A DNA stretch of 64,000 bases from Streptococcus sanguinis SK355 (GTDB lineage: Bacteria > Bacillota > Bacilli > Lactobacillales > Streptococcaceae). The position numbers and the translations under genes were made by a program. Location: the NCBI RefSeq assembly GCF_000212855.1, contig NZ_GL890993.1:1744897-1808896 (forward strand). The letters run 5' to 3'. Shown in pieces: positions 11,835 through 19,952 of the stretch; position 1 is the first letter of the stretch; each line of letters opens with the position of its first letter. The notes below the pieces were generated by a model that worked only from the letters and a program-made list of their open reading frames with translations, was not told where the DNA came from and ran no database searches.

Positions 11835-12563
11835 TTAGCTTTTTAAAAAGAAAATACGGAAGAGCAGCAGTAGACAAAGATGAAACGGATAGAAAGCATA
11901 AAAGCCCCACTTTACCCAGGCAGGCGAATAGCCGCGCTGGCCGTTATAGGCTTTGAGAAGCGGTAGAGTCAGGAGTAGGCCCAACATAGCAGCCGCATCG
12001 CAGAGCAGGACAGGATTGGGAACTGTATAAAAGGCCCAAAGATTTATCAGAATAGACACTACCATAAGAGTGAGGATTGGTGTGACAAAGCCGTCTGATT
12101 CCTCCCGTTTTTCGTAGAAACCAACAATCGTCAAGATTCCCAAAAAGCCCCAGTCCGATTGCCAAGTCAGAAAAGAGAATGTTAAAATCAAGAGCAAGCG
12201 CAGAAAAGAATGTTGAACCTTTTCCAAAAATACTAGCAATAAAAGCCCTAAGAGTAAAGTATAAAGAATGTTATTGTCAACTGTCAACGGTTTGTGGCTT
12301 TCAAAAAGATAATAGAACGGCAGAATGGATAGCAACCAAAAAAGAGTTAGACGAAGTGCGTATTTCCCTCTGCTTCGTGTATACTGAAATCCCTCAACCA
12401 GTAAATAGGCCATGATTGGAAAAGTCAGTCGTCCAATTGTTTCAGTCAAGAAATATAAGTAAATATTCTGATTTTCCAACTCTAGCGTATGTCCCAAATG
12501 GTTGATAAGCATAGCAGCAATAGCAATCAATTTCAAATGAAAAGCATCCAGTGATTTTTTCAT
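11835..12563 (-). CDS. TraX-family integral membrane protein
   Basis: A 242-residue protein with about eight hydrophobic helices and the N-terminal motif FHLKLIAIAAMLINHLGHTL typical of TraX/acyltransferase-3-like proteins. In conjugative plasmids TraX acetylates pilin; chromosomal streptococcal copies have no settled role. I start at ATG 12563, preceded by AAGGAGTTAGAG; the reading frame stays open 25 codons further upstream. It converges with the DUF1002 gene and stands alone, so context adds nothing. Confidence 0.82.
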   Translation of the reverse strand: MKKSLDAFHLKLIAIAAMLINHLGHTLELENQNIYLYFLTETIGRLTFPIMAYLLVEGFQYTRSRGKYALRLTLFWLLSILPFYYLFESHKPLTVDNNILYTLLLGLLLLVFLEKVQHSFLRLLLILTFSFLTWQSDWGFLGILTIVGFYEKREESDGFVTPILTLMVVSILINLWAFYTVPNPVLLCDAAAMLGLLLTLPLLKAYNGQRGYSPAWVKWGFYAFYPFHLCLLLLFRIFFLKS

Positions 12564-12632
12564 CTCTAACTCCTTCATCAATATTTTACTAGTCATTATA
12601 TAAAAAATGATGTGCGAAGTCAATGCAATCAT

Positions 12633-13171
12633 AACCACCCGTTAGACGGGTGGTTTGTCCCAGGGCTATAAGCCCACATCACCAGCTAGCGCCTAAAGGC
12701 GCTGGCTTTCACTTTGTTCAAGCCTCATTACTCTTGTCTCGTCCCAAACCTCTCAAAGAGGTGTTTGCATTACTTACCACTATCCCTAAAGGGGCCCCCA
12801 TATTCTTTTACACTCAATTTATCCAACGCTATATCATGCTTTTCCTGTTCTTGGATATATTTCTTAATGGTGGCTTCATTTGTACATGATCTGGCATTAA
12901 GTGACCCTCGATAATTTCAACACCTTTATAACTACATAATCGGTGAAATATTTCACCCAAACTGTTTCGATATTGATTATAGATAACTTTTCGTCTATAC
13001 TTAGGTGTAAACACAATGTGATATTTACACATCCACTTTGTGTGTGATAAATTATGTGCCTTTTGCGCCATATATTTCTCCTTTCGCTTCACAATTGGCT
13101 TGAACACCTTTATTGTATCGCGTTGGGAGTTCTTTTGGTATAACCTTCAATGCGCACCCGCATAGCGGGTG
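12633..13171 (-). mobile_element. IS200/IS605-family insertion sequence remnant
   Basis: A decayed copy of an IS200-type element bounded by perfect palindromes. At the left, AACCACCCGT (12633-12642) and ACGGGTGGTT (12646-12655) pair over a three-base loop. Inside are GGGC/GCCC and GCGCC/GGCGC hairpins (about 12662-12709). At the right, CACCCGC (13155-13161) pairs with GCGGGTG (13165-13171). IS200-type elements have subterminal hairpins rather than terminal inverted repeats. The only gene is a damaged tnpA. The exact element ends cannot be fixed by eye. Confidence 0.8.
12770..13071 (-). pseudogene. IS200-type tnpA transposase, internally deleted and frameshifted
   Basis: The start MAQKAHNLSHTKWMCKYH and the stretch up to EGHLMPDHV are typical Y1 (HUH) TnpA of IS200. 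At about 12890 the sequence jumps to NEATIKKYIQEQEKHD in another frame, then continues to KEYGGPFRDSGK and a stop at 12770-12772. The deleted middle part removes the second half of the HUH motif and the region that should carry the catalytic tyrosine. Intact TnpA is about 150 residues; about 100 codons remain. It cannot be active. Confidence 0.88.
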
Positions 13172-13221
13172 GTTTATTTGTCTCGCACCTTACGGAGCGA
13201 GACAGACTGAAAGTCGCAAAA

Positions 13222-13248
13222 TTAAAAAGGGCTTTTTGCCCTTTTTAA
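13222..13248 (-). terminator. Intrinsic terminator of guaA
   Basis: TTAAAAAGGGC (13222-13232) and GCCCTTTTTAA (13238-13248) form a perfect 11-base stem with a five-T loop, 26 bases downstream of guaA. The A/T-rich arms make it work in either direction. A second hairpin, GTCTCGC/GCGAGAC, lies at 13180-13203. Confidence 0.8.
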
Positions 13249-13273
13249 AGTAAGAATAATGCTTTTTATATTT

Positions 13274-14836
13274 TTACTCCCACTCTACAGTTGCAGGTGG
13301 TTTGCTGGTGATATCGTAGACGATACGGTTGACATGGTCTACTTCATTAACGATACGAACAGAGATTTTTTGCAGAACATCCCAAGGAATCTTGGCAAAG
13401 TCAGCTGTCATGCCATCAATAGAAGTGATAGCGCGAATCGCAATTGTGTAGTCGTAAGTTCGGCCGTCACCCATGACACCAACAGATCGGACTCCAGTAT
13501 TAACAGTAAAGTATTGCCAGATGTCGCGGTCAAGACCAGCTTTGGCAATTTCTTCGCGGAGAATAGCATCCGATTCACGGACAGTTTCCAATTTTTCCTC
13601 AGTAATTTCTCCCATAACGCGAATAGCAAGTCCTGGTCCTGGGAATGGTTGGCGCCAGACAATTTCATCAGGCATACCAAGCTCTGTACCCAAAGCACGA
13701 ACTTCGTCCTTATAAAGTGTGTTCAACGGCTCAATCAGCTCAAACTGCATGTCTTCCGGCAGACCACCAACATTGTGGTGAGATTTAATAGTCTGAGCGG
13801 TGTCAGTTCCGGACTCGATAACGTCTGTATAGAGCGTTCCTTGAGCCAAGAATTTCACGTCTTTCAGTTTGCTGGCTTCGTCGTCAAAGACATAGACAAA
13901 CTCGTTTCCGATGATTTTACGTTTTTGCTCTGGATCTGAAACACCGGCTAGTTTATCAAGGAAACGCTTAGCTGCGTCTGCCTTGACGATATTCAAACCA
14001 AATTTGCCGCCAAGCATATCCATGACTTGGTCAGCTTCGCCTTTACGCAAAAGACCATGATCCACAAAGATACAGATTAGTTGATCACCGATTGCTTTCT
14101 GCAAGAGAACACCGACGACAGAAGAGTCTACACCACCAGAAAGTCCCAACAGCACCTTCTTGTCACCAACGGTTTGGCGGATTTTTTGAATTTCCATGTC
14201 AATGAAGTTATCCATAGACCAGTCGCCTTTGGCTCCACAAATATTAAGAGCAAAGTTGCGCAGGATATCGTAGCCAAACTCCGAATGACGAACCTCAGGG
14301 TGGAACTGAATGCCGTAGATTTTCTTAGCTGGATTTTCAATAGCCGCAAAAGGACAGTCAGCAGAAGTACCAGTACGGACAAAGTCAGCAGGAATTTCTG
14401 TTACTGCATCTCCATGGCTCATAAGAACTAGCTGGCTTTCAGGTGTTCCGTTGAAAAGGCTGGAGTTGGCAGTATGTGACAGAGTTGACTGCCCATATTC
14501 ACGATTTCCAGCATGACCAGCAGGTACAACCTTGCCGCCTAGCTTGTGAGTCAACAGCTGCATACCATAGCAGATCCCCAAAATCGGGATTCCCAACTCG
14601 AAAATTTCTGGGTCAATATCAAAAGAGCCGTCTTCATATACAGAATTTGGACCGCCGGAAAGGATAATTCCGACAGGCTGGATAGCACGGACTTCGTCAG
14701 CAGTAATCTTGTGACTCTTGAGCTCAGAAAAAACACCGATTTCACGAATGCGGCGTGAAATCAGCTGGTTGTACTGGCTTCCGTAATCAAGCACGATAAT
14801 CTTTTCGACATCTTGCAATTCAGTTCTAGTTGTCAT
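13274..14836 (-). CDS. guaA: GMP synthase (glutamine-hydrolysing)
   Basis: This 520-residue enzyme converts XMP to GMP with ATP and glutamine. The N-terminal class I amidotransferase domain has nucleophile Cys89 in GICYGMQ and [10 protein letters not shown] with its histidine. The ATP-pyrophosphatase domain has the P-loop [11 protein letters not shown]. The C-terminal dimerisation domain ends with PPATVEWE, as in other bacteria. The start follows AAGAAAGGGAACAG. It is a single-gene unit with its own promoter and terminator, divergent from the GntR gene. Confidence 0.97.
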   Translation of the reverse strand: MTTRTELQDVEKIIVLDYGSQYNQLISRRIREIGVFSELKSHKITADEVRAIQPVGIILSGGPNSVYEDGSFDIDPEIFELGIPILGICYGMQLLTHKLGGKVVPAGHAGNREYGQSTLSHTANSSLFNGTPESQLVLMSHGDAVTEIPADFVRTGTSADCPFAAIENPAKKIYGIQFHPEVRHSEFGYDILRNFALNICGAKGDWSMDNFIDMEIQKIRQTVGDKKVLLGLSGGVDSSVVGVLLQKAIGDQLICIFVDHGLLRKGEADQVMDMLGGKFGLNIVKADAAKRFLDKLAGVSDPEQKRKIIGNEFVYVFDDEASKLKDVKFLAQGTLYTDVIESGTDTAQTIKSHHNVGGLPEDMQFELIEPLNTLYKDEVRALGTELGMPDEIVWRQPFPGPGLAIRVMGEITEEKLETVRESDAILREEIAKAGLDRDIWQYFTVNTGVRSVGVMGDGRTYDYTIAIRAITSIDGMTADFAKIPWDVLQKISVRIVNEVDHVNRIVYDITSKPPATVEWE

Positions 14837-14873
14837 CTGTTCCCTTTCTTAAAAGAAGTAATCTTTTCCCCTC

Positions 14874-14902
14874 ATTTTATCACAAAAAAGGAATTTTTCC
14901 AA
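14874..14902 (-). promoter_or_regulatory. Promoter of guaA
   Basis: Read on the minus strand, TTGGAA (14897-14902), a 17-base spacer and TAAAAT (14874-14879) form a sigma-A promoter giving a leader of about 30 bases. No purine riboswitch fits in so short a leader. Confidence 0.65.
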
Positions 14903-14960
14903 GGTAATAAGGAGTGAGAGTGATGAAAAAACGAATATGAGACTTTAGTTTGCTATTTTC

Positions 14961-15024
14961 GTTTGTTTAGACCGACTTGCCATGGACGCCAGTGCTATCT
15001 CTGACTAAAATCAAATAAACAAAC
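14961..15024. repeat. Spaced inverted repeat in the guaA-gntR intergenic region
   Basis: GTTTGTTTA (14961-14969) and TAAACAAAC (15016-15024) are perfect nine-base arms separated by 46 bases. The 325-base gap between guaA and the GntR gene holds this element plus the two divergent promoters. No reading frame of note is present. It could be a miniature repeat relic or a distal protein site. Confidence 0.45.
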
Positions 15025-15097
15025 TCTTAAAATTTTGATCTTTTTTGAAAAAACAACTGAATTCGTGAGAAAAAGGAGCTATTCTTCAATATTTAGT

Positions 15098-15144
15098 TTG
15101 ACATTTGAAGTATTTGGTACTAAAATAAAGGAAGGTACCAAATA
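15098..15144 (+). promoter_or_regulatory. GntR promoter with palindromic operator
   Basis: TTGACA (15098-15103), exactly 17 bases, then TAAAAT (15121-15126) is a strong promoter. It is embraced by a perfect inverted repeat, TATTTGGTAC (15111-15120) and GTACCAAATA (15135-15144), which flanks the -10 box. A repressor bound there would block polymerase. The adjacent GntR protein is the obvious candidate. Confidence 0.75.
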
Positions 15145-15160
15145 AGAAAGAAGAGCCGAC

Positions 15161-15859
15161 ATGTTACCCGCATATATCAAAATTCATGATCAGATTAAGA
15201 AAGATATTGACGATGCTGTTTGGGAGATTGGGGAGCGCCTGCCCAGCGAGCGAGATCTAGCCGAAACTTTTAAAGTCAGCCGTATGACCCTGCGTCAGGC
15301 TATTACACTCTTGGTTGAGGAGGGAGTGCTGGAGCGTCGAGTCGGTAGTGGAACTTTCGTAGCCAGCACACGTGTTCAGGAGAAAATGCGCGGCACCACC
15401 AGCTTCACGGAAATCATGAAGGCACAAGGCAAAACACCATCCAGCCAGCTCATTTCTTATCGACGTACTCTGCCAAGTGAGCAGGAAGTGGAGAAGCTAG
15501 GCATCCATAAGACAGAAAATGTCATTCGGATGGAGCGGGTTCGCTACGCTGACGATTTGCCGGTGGTTTATGAGGTGGCTTCAATTCCAGAGAAGTTCAT
15601 TAAGAATTTCAAAAAAGAAGAGGTGACCAGTCATTTCTTCCAGACCTTGCAGGAACATGGCTATAAGATCGGCAAGTCCCAGCAGACTATTTATGCTCGA
15701 CTGGCTAAGGAAAAAATCGCCAATTACCTCGATATTCCTCGCGGCCATGCCATCTTGGGACTGACTCAGATTTCTTACTTTGATGACGGTACAGCTTTTG
15801 AATATGTAAAAAGCCAGTATGTCGGCGATCGTTTTGAATTTTATTTGGAAAACAATTAA
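15161..15859 (+). CDS. GntR/HutC-family transcriptional repressor
   Basis: A 232-residue regulator. Residues 1-70 are the GntR winged helix ([37 protein letters not shown]). The remainder is a UTRA ligand-binding domain ([20 protein letters not shown], ending in [12 protein letters not shown]) as in TreR and HutC. Such proteins usually bind a sugar phosphate or amino-acid derivative. The gene sits alone next to guaA, a conserved streptococcal arrangement, so its other targets cannot be inferred. The palindrome across its promoter suggests self-repression. Confidence 0.9.
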   Translation: MLPAYIKIHDQIKKDIDDAVWEIGERLPSERDLAETFKVSRMTLRQAITLLVEEGVLERRVGSGTFVASTRVQEKMRGTTSFTEIMKAQGKTPSSQLISYRRTLPSEQEVEKLGIHKTENVIRMERVRYADDLPVVYEVASIPEKFIKNFKKEEVTSHFFQTLQEHGYKIGKSQQTIYARLAKEKIANYLDIPRGHAILGLTQISYFDDGTAFEYVKSQYVGDRFEFYLENN

Positions 15860-15866
15860 TTATTGC

Positions 15867-15895
15867 AAAACTCTTGGTTATCACTAAGAGTTTTT
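15867..15895 (+). terminator. Intrinsic terminator
   Basis: AAAACTCTT (15867-15875) and AAGAGTTTT (15886-15894) form a nine-base stem with T run, ending the GntR gene. Confidence 0.8.
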
Positions 15896-15995
15896 AACTT
15901 GTCTTTTACTCGGAAGAAAAAGCTGATTGAGCTTTTGCAAGCTCATATTTCGTGTGTTTATTTCCCTTGTCAGACTAGAGTTTATCATGCTTTTT

Positions 15996-16004
15996 TGGTA
16001 TAAT
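15996..16004 (+). promoter_or_regulatory. Extended -10 promoter, predicted leaderless start of ylxM
   Basis: TGG followed by consensus TATAAT (15999-16004). Only seven bases separate the box from the ATG at 16012, so transcription should begin at or one base before the start codon. No -35 hexamer and no ribosome site are seen. Confidence 0.65.
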
Positions 16005-16011
16005 GTTTCTT

Positions 16012-16344
16012 ATGGAAATTGAAAAAACAAACCGAATGAATGCTCTCTTTGAGTTTTATGCGGCGCTTTTGACTGACAAGCAGATGAACTACATCGAGCT
16101 CTACTATGCAGACGACTACAGTCTGGCTGAGATTGCTGAGGAGTTTGGTGTTAGCCGTCAGGCTGTTTATGATAATATTAAGCGGACGGAGAAGATTCTG
16201 GAAGACTATGAGAAAAAGCTGCACATGTACTCGGACTACATTGTTAGAAGTCAGATATTTGACCAGATTACGGAGAAATACCCTGGCGACAGCTATCTGC
16301 AAGAGCAGATTGGGATTCTGTCGGGTATTGACAATCGAGAATGA
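16012..16344 (+). CDS. ylxM: YlxM/p13-family SRP-associated helix-turn-helix protein
   Basis: A 110-residue protein with a sigma-70 region-4-like helix-turn-helix ([20 protein letters not shown]). YlxM is encoded with ffh in Firmicutes and in S. mutans it modulates the signal recognition particle. I start at ATG 16012 ([11 protein letters not shown]). An ATG at 16003 overlaps the -10 box, so it cannot lie on the transcript from that promoter. The stop overlaps the ATG of the next small gene (ATGA). Confidence 0.9.
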   Translation: MEIEKTNRMNALFEFYAALLTDKQMNYIELYYADDYSLAEIAEEFGVSRQAVYDNIKRTEKILEDYEKKLHMYSDYIVRSQIFDQITEKYPGDSYLQEQIGILSGIDNRE

Positions 16345-16562
16345 CCATGGCTAAACAAGTTATCTACAAGGGAATGTCCTGCTGGTTGTTGGAGTTGGAA
16401 GAATCTTTTCCTGCCAGGGTACAAATCATCTCCCCTGACGATCTTTCTAAGGCAATGCAAGAAGGCTTCAGCTGCTGGGGCTACCCAAATGAGATTATGA
16501 AAGAAGTCTCTGCTGAAGAATACGCTTGTTTAACTCGTTTTGGAAAATTTCCACTGAATTGA
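16341..16562 (+). CDS. Small hypothetical protein between ylxM and ffh
   Basis: A 73-residue protein ([21 protein letters not shown]...) that I do not recognise. It has three cysteines and two tryptophans, no signal peptide and no membrane segment. It begins on the ATGA overlap with ylxM; an alternative ATG lies at 16347. No good ribosome site is visible, which fits translational coupling. The gene ends 28 bases before ffh and lies inside the SRP operon. Being co-transcribed does not prove a role in secretion. Confidence 0.7.
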   Translation: MTMAKQVIYKGMSCWLLELEESFPARVQIISPDDLSKAMQEGFSCWGYPNEIMKEVSAEEYACLTRFGKFPLN

Positions 16563-16590
16563 TTGAAATAGAAACTAGGAGAAATAAAAA

Positions 16591-18165
16591 ATGGCATTTG
16601 AAAGTTTAACGGAACGTTTGCAGAACGTCTTTAAAAATCTGCGCAGAAAAGGAAAAATCTCAGAGAGCGATGTTCAGGAAGCAACCAAAGAGATTCGTCT
16701 GGCCCTTTTAGAAGCCGACGTTGCCCTGCCAGTTGTCAAAGACTTTATCAAGAAAGTCCGTGAGCGTGCTGTCGGCCATGAGGTTATCGATACCCTCAAT
16801 CCAGCGCAACAGATTATCAAGATTGTTGACGAAGAGCTGACAACTATCCTGGGCTCTGATACTGCTGAGATTATCAAGTCGCCAAAAATTCCGACTATTA
16901 TCATGATGGTGGGTCTGCAAGGGGCTGGTAAGACTACCTTTGCCGGTAAGCTTGCTAATAAGCTCAAGAAAGAAGAAAATGCTCGTCCGCTCATGATTGC
17001 GGCGGATATTTACCGTCCGGCGGCTATCGATCAGCTGAAAACACTTGGACAGCAAATTGATGTTCCTGTCTTTGCTTTAGGCACTGAAGTTCCAGCTGTT
17101 GAGATTGTCCGTCAAGGTTTGGATCAGGCAAAAGCCAACCACAATGACTATGTCCTGATTGATACGGCTGGGCGTCTCCAGATTGACGAAAAGCTCATGC
17201 AGGAGCTGTCTGATGTCAAAGCGCTAGCTAACCCGAATGAAATCCTCTTGGTTGTCGATGCCATGATTGGTCAGGAAGCAGCTAATGTCGCTCGTGAATT
17301 TAACAGCCAACTGGAAGTGACCGGGGTTATCCTGACTAAGATTGATGGTGATACCCGTGGCGGTGCAGCCCTGTCTGTCCGTCAGATTACTGGTAAGCCT
17401 ATTAAATTTACTGGTACCGGTGAAAAAATCACTGACATCGAAACCTTCCACCCAGACCGCATGTCCAGCCGGATTTTGGGCATGGGGGACATGCTGACTC
17501 TGATTGAAAAGGCCTCTCAAGAATACGATGAGAAAAAATCGCTTGAAATGGCTGAAAAGATGCGGGAAAACACCTTTGATTTCAATGACTTCATTGATCA
17601 GCTGGATCAGGTACAAGGCATGGGACCTATGGAAGACTTGCTCAAGCTGATTCCAGGTATGGCCAATAATCCTGCTCTCAAGAATATCAAAGTAGATGAG
17701 AAAGAAATTGCTCGCAAGCGTGCCATCGTATCCTCTATGACACCAGCTGAGCGGGAAAATCCTGACTTGCTGAGTCCTAGCCGTCGCCGTCGGATTGCCA
17801 ATGGTTCAGGTAACAGCTTCGTCGATGTCAATAAGTTTATCAAAGACTTCAATCAAGCTAAGCAGATGATGCAGGGCGTTCTGTCAGGTGACATGAGCAA
17901 GATGATGAAGCAAATGGGTCTTAATCCAAACAATATGCCTAAGAACATGTCAGGCGGCGGAGGAATGCCCGACATGTCAGCTCTAGAAGGCATGATGGGT
18001 CAAGGCGGTATGCCAGATATGTCAGGCTTAGGAGGGGCCGGCATGCCGGATATGAGCCAAATGTTTGGTGGCGGTCTCAAAGGCAAGGCTGGAGAATTTC
18101 TAATGCGTCGCAGCATGAACAAAATGGCCAAGCAAATGAAGAAAAACAAGAAGAAGCGGAAGTAA
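16591..18165 (+). CDS. ffh: Signal recognition particle protein Ffh
   Basis: This 524-residue GTPase binds signal peptides and SRP RNA and delivers ribosomes to FtsY at the membrane. The N domain (residues 1-90) is followed by the G domain with P-loop GLQGAGKTT (about 107-115), DTAGRLQ and TKIDGDTRGG. The C-terminal M domain is Met-rich (AKQMMQG, MSKMMKQMGL) with a Gly/Met/Pro-rich repeat segment around residues 450-500, and ends in a lysine tail. That linker is longer than in E. coli Ffh. A clear ribosome site AGGAGAAA precedes the ATG. Confidence 0.97.
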   Translation: MAFESLTERLQNVFKNLRRKGKISESDVQEATKEIRLALLEADVALPVVKDFIKKVRERAVGHEVIDTLNPAQQIIKIVDEELTTILGSDTAEIIKSPKIPTIIMMVGLQGAGKTTFAGKLANKLKKEENARPLMIAADIYRPAAIDQLKTLGQQIDVPVFALGTEVPAVEIVRQGLDQAKANHNDYVLIDTAGRLQIDEKLMQELSDVKALANPNEILLVVDAMIGQEAANVAREFNSQLEVTGVILTKIDGDTRGGAALSVRQITGKPIKFTGTGEKITDIETFHPDRMSSRILGMGDMLTLIEKASQEYDEKKSLEMAEKMRENTFDFNDFIDQLDQVQGMGPMEDLLKLIPGMANNPALKNIKVDEKEIARKRAIVSSMTPAERENPDLLSPSRRRRIANGSGNSFVDVNKFIKDFNQAKQMMQGVLSGDMSKMMKQMGLNPNNMPKNMSGGGGMPDMSALEGMMGQGGMPDMSGLGGAGMPDMSQMFGGGLKGKAGEFLMRRSMNKMAKQMKKNKKKRK

Positions 18166-18175
18166 TAACAAAAAA

Positions 18176-18212
18176 ACAAGTCGCATAACTAAGTTTTATG
18201 TGGCTTGTTTTT
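18176..18212 (+). terminator. Intrinsic terminator of the ylxM-ffh operon
   Basis: ACAAGTCGCATAA (18176-18188) pairs with TTATGTGGCTTGT (18196-18208) over 13 positions with two G-U pairs, followed by TTTTT. Confidence 0.85.
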
Positions 18213-18243
18213 GGAAACATCAGATTCAGATACGGAGACTAGA

Positions 18244-19044
18244 ATGAATCCTTTTTTGACTCAATTAATTCATCGACTTGCTAAAACCTTTCAAAAATTA
18301 TTGAATAAGCTGCCTTCCCACCCTATTTCTCATCTACCTGCCAGCAAGGTCAAAATACATCCTATTATCATGATTCCAGGTAGTTCGGCGACTGAGAATC
18401 GTTTTAATCGAATGGTTAAAAAGCTTAATCGAAATCAGCATCCGCATCATAGTCTAATCCGTATTAAAGTCTGGGATGACGGTCGTATAACTTACCGAGG
18501 GCATTTGAAGCGAAAGGATAGAAATCCCATTTTTGTAGTTGGCTTTCAAAATAATCGCGATGGTTATGAAAACATCAAGCAGCAGGCAGCCATGTTTGAC
18601 GCTGCCTTGACCGTTTTGCGAGAGAAGTACTCTTTTAACAACTTTAAGGCTTTAGGACATTCTAACGGTGGTCTAATTTATACAGTATTTCTTCAGCAAT
18701 ACCTAGCAAACCATTCTGGGTTAGAAATGGAAAAGCTCCTGACTATTGGCAGTCCTTATAATCTGAACAAGAAAAATCTTAATTATCGAGTCCCAATGCT
18801 AGATGACTTTGTAGCCAACCAAGGAAAACTGCCTAAGAAGCTGCAGCATTTATCAATTTTAGGAATCTTTTTCCGAGATGGTGACGGAATTGTCCATAAA
18901 AGCAGTGTAGAGGCTGGGAGTTTGATTTACAAAGGAAAGATTGCTTCACACAGAGAGGTCGTTATAGTAGGCAAGGATGCCCATCATTCTTCCTTGCCGC
19001 AAAATGAGCAAGTAGTTGATTTGATTAGGGAATTTTTATTCTAG
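18244..19044 (+). CDS. Alpha/beta hydrolase, DUF915-like
   Basis: A 266-residue hydrolase. The strand-loop HPIIMIPGSSATENRF resembles the oxyanion region, and the nucleophile Ser140 lies in GHSNGG. DAHHSSLPQNEQVV near the C terminus can supply the catalytic histidine. Unlike the paralog at 9649-10503 it has no hydrophobic leader, although residues 1-40 are basic. I use ATG 18244 (GGAGACTAGA upstream). The substrate is unknown. Confidence 0.82.
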   Translation: MNPFLTQLIHRLAKTFQKLLNKLPSHPISHLPASKVKIHPIIMIPGSSATENRFNRMVKKLNRNQHPHHSLIRIKVWDDGRITYRGHLKRKDRNPIFVVGFQNNRDGYENIKQQAAMFDAALTVLREKYSFNNFKALGHSNGGLIYTVFLQQYLANHSGLEMEKLLTIGSPYNLNKKNLNYRVPMLDDFVANQGKLPKKLQHLSILGIFFRDGDGIVHKSSVEAGSLIYKGKIASHREVVIVGKDAHHSSLPQNEQVVDLIREFLF

Positions 19045-19097
19045 CAATTATTTTACATAATTTTATTTTGGTGAAAAATTAGAAAGGCAATAAAACA

Positions 19098-19541
19098 ATG
19101 AAAATGACAGACATTCTTTATAGGTATTATGGTGACTTTGATCTGGTAAATGAAAAATGGAACGAAGACTATGAAAGCATTTTAATTAAGCCAAAGGATA
19201 ATCAAGAATATAAAAGATGCCGTTTGGCAAAGAAAACACCCAAAAAAGAAGGATACTTTACAGTCTTTTGGAAAAAAGACCAAGACAACAAGAATATTCC
19301 TTATACTGATAGAGACTTGGGTGATGAACTGGTTATTGTCGTTATCGACGACTGTCATTGCGGTTTATTTATAATTCCCAAAGAGGTGGCTATCAGCAAA
19401 AAAATTCTTTCTACAAAGGATTGTAAAGGAAAGATGGCTATGCGGTTTTATCCTTCCTGGTGCACAAATTTAAATAAAACAGCTCAGGCAACACAAAAAT
19501 GGCAACTGGATTATTTTCAAAAAATCGAATTAGAAGAATAA
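19098..19541 (+). CDS. MepB-family protein
   Basis: This 147-residue protein matches the MepB family: ESILIKPKDN, GYFTVFWKKD, DDCHCGLFIIPKEV, and GKMAMRFYPSW near the end. In Staphylococcus aureus mepB lies in the mepRAB multidrug operon, but it has no proven function. Here no MATE pump or MarR regulator is adjacent. AAGGCAATAAAAC precedes the start. A hairpin follows the stop. Confidence 0.8.
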   Translation: MKMTDILYRYYGDFDLVNEKWNEDYESILIKPKDNQEYKRCRLAKKTPKKEGYFTVFWKKDQDNKNIPYTDRDLGDELVIVVIDDCHCGLFIIPKEVAISKKILSTKDCKGKMAMRFYPSWCTNLNKTAQATQKWQLDYFQKIELEE

Positions 19542-19550
19542 GTTTTAGGT

Positions 19551-19592
19551 AAAACAAGCCAGAGTTTAGCTCATCAATTCTGTCTTGTTTTT
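19551..19592 (+). terminator. Intrinsic terminator of the MepB-like gene
   Basis: AAAACAAGCCAGA (19551-19563) pairs with TCTGTCTTGTTTT (19579-19591) with one mismatch, followed by further T residues. Confidence 0.75.
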
Positions 19593-19711
19593 ATTATCTG
19601 TTTTGAAAACTAAAAGTTTATGTACAATTGACTTAAGATGGTCTAAACCCTTGATAATATTGAGATAGAAGCATAAAATACGTAAATTGAAAAAAGTACT
19701 TTATTTTGTGT

Positions 19712-19744
19712 TTGTACATTATTTTAAGAAAGAATAATGTACAA
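19712..19744. repeat. 12-bp inverted repeat upstream of the XRE/ImmA cassette
   Basis: TTGTACATTATT (19712-19723) and AATAATGTACAA (19733-19744) are perfect arms around a nine-base spacer. The core AATAATGTACA recurs once at 21895-21905, beyond the other end of the cassette. The 410-base gap 19542-19952 otherwise holds only the MepB terminator and the cassette promoter. The element may be a protein-binding site or mark the cassette border. Confidence 0.65.
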
Positions 19745-19884
19745 CGTTTGTATCGATGGGGATGCTAAATATTAAATAGTAAATGAATATTTTGGAAAAG
19801 CCTCTTGATTTAAAAAGACACCTCTACTTTGCCCCAAAAAAGCAGTGCGTAATTTCTCCCTACTATTCTTAGTATGTTTCAGTA

Positions 19885-19942
19885 TTGACATTTTTTTTAA
19901 AAAAGGTAAACTATTAACATGGCATGTATAAAGTTAATAGTT
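19885..19942 (+). promoter_or_regulatory. Promoter and palindromic operator of the XRE/ImmA cassette
   Basis: TTGACA (19885-19890), a 16-base spacer and TAAACT (19907-19912) form the promoter. A perfect inverted repeat AACTATTAAC (19909-19918) and GTTAATAGTT (19933-19942) begins inside the -10 box. A nested palindrome ACATGGCATGT lies at 19917-19927. This is the layout of a self-repressing XRE regulator. Confidence 0.7.
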
Positions 19943-19952
19943 AGGAGAAAAG

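Noticed and set aside
12829..13107. Intact 92-residue transposase
   Set aside because: The open frame is an artefact of a deletion joint: after DHV the true TnpA continues in another frame, and the second HUH histidine is lost.
13259..13939. Long plus-strand frame opposite guaA
   Set aside because: It is entirely antisense to an unmistakable guaA and has no family features.
16003..16011. Upstream ATG of ylxM at 16003
   Set aside because: It overlaps the TATAAT box, so a transcript from that promoter cannot contain it, and [11 protein letters not shown] is the family N terminus.
19592..19884. Second dif-like site on the left side of the accessory cassette, which would mark a XerS-integrated element
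   Set aside because: No copy of TTTCCGAAAAA or CTATAATTTTC was found there, so integration through difSL is not supported.
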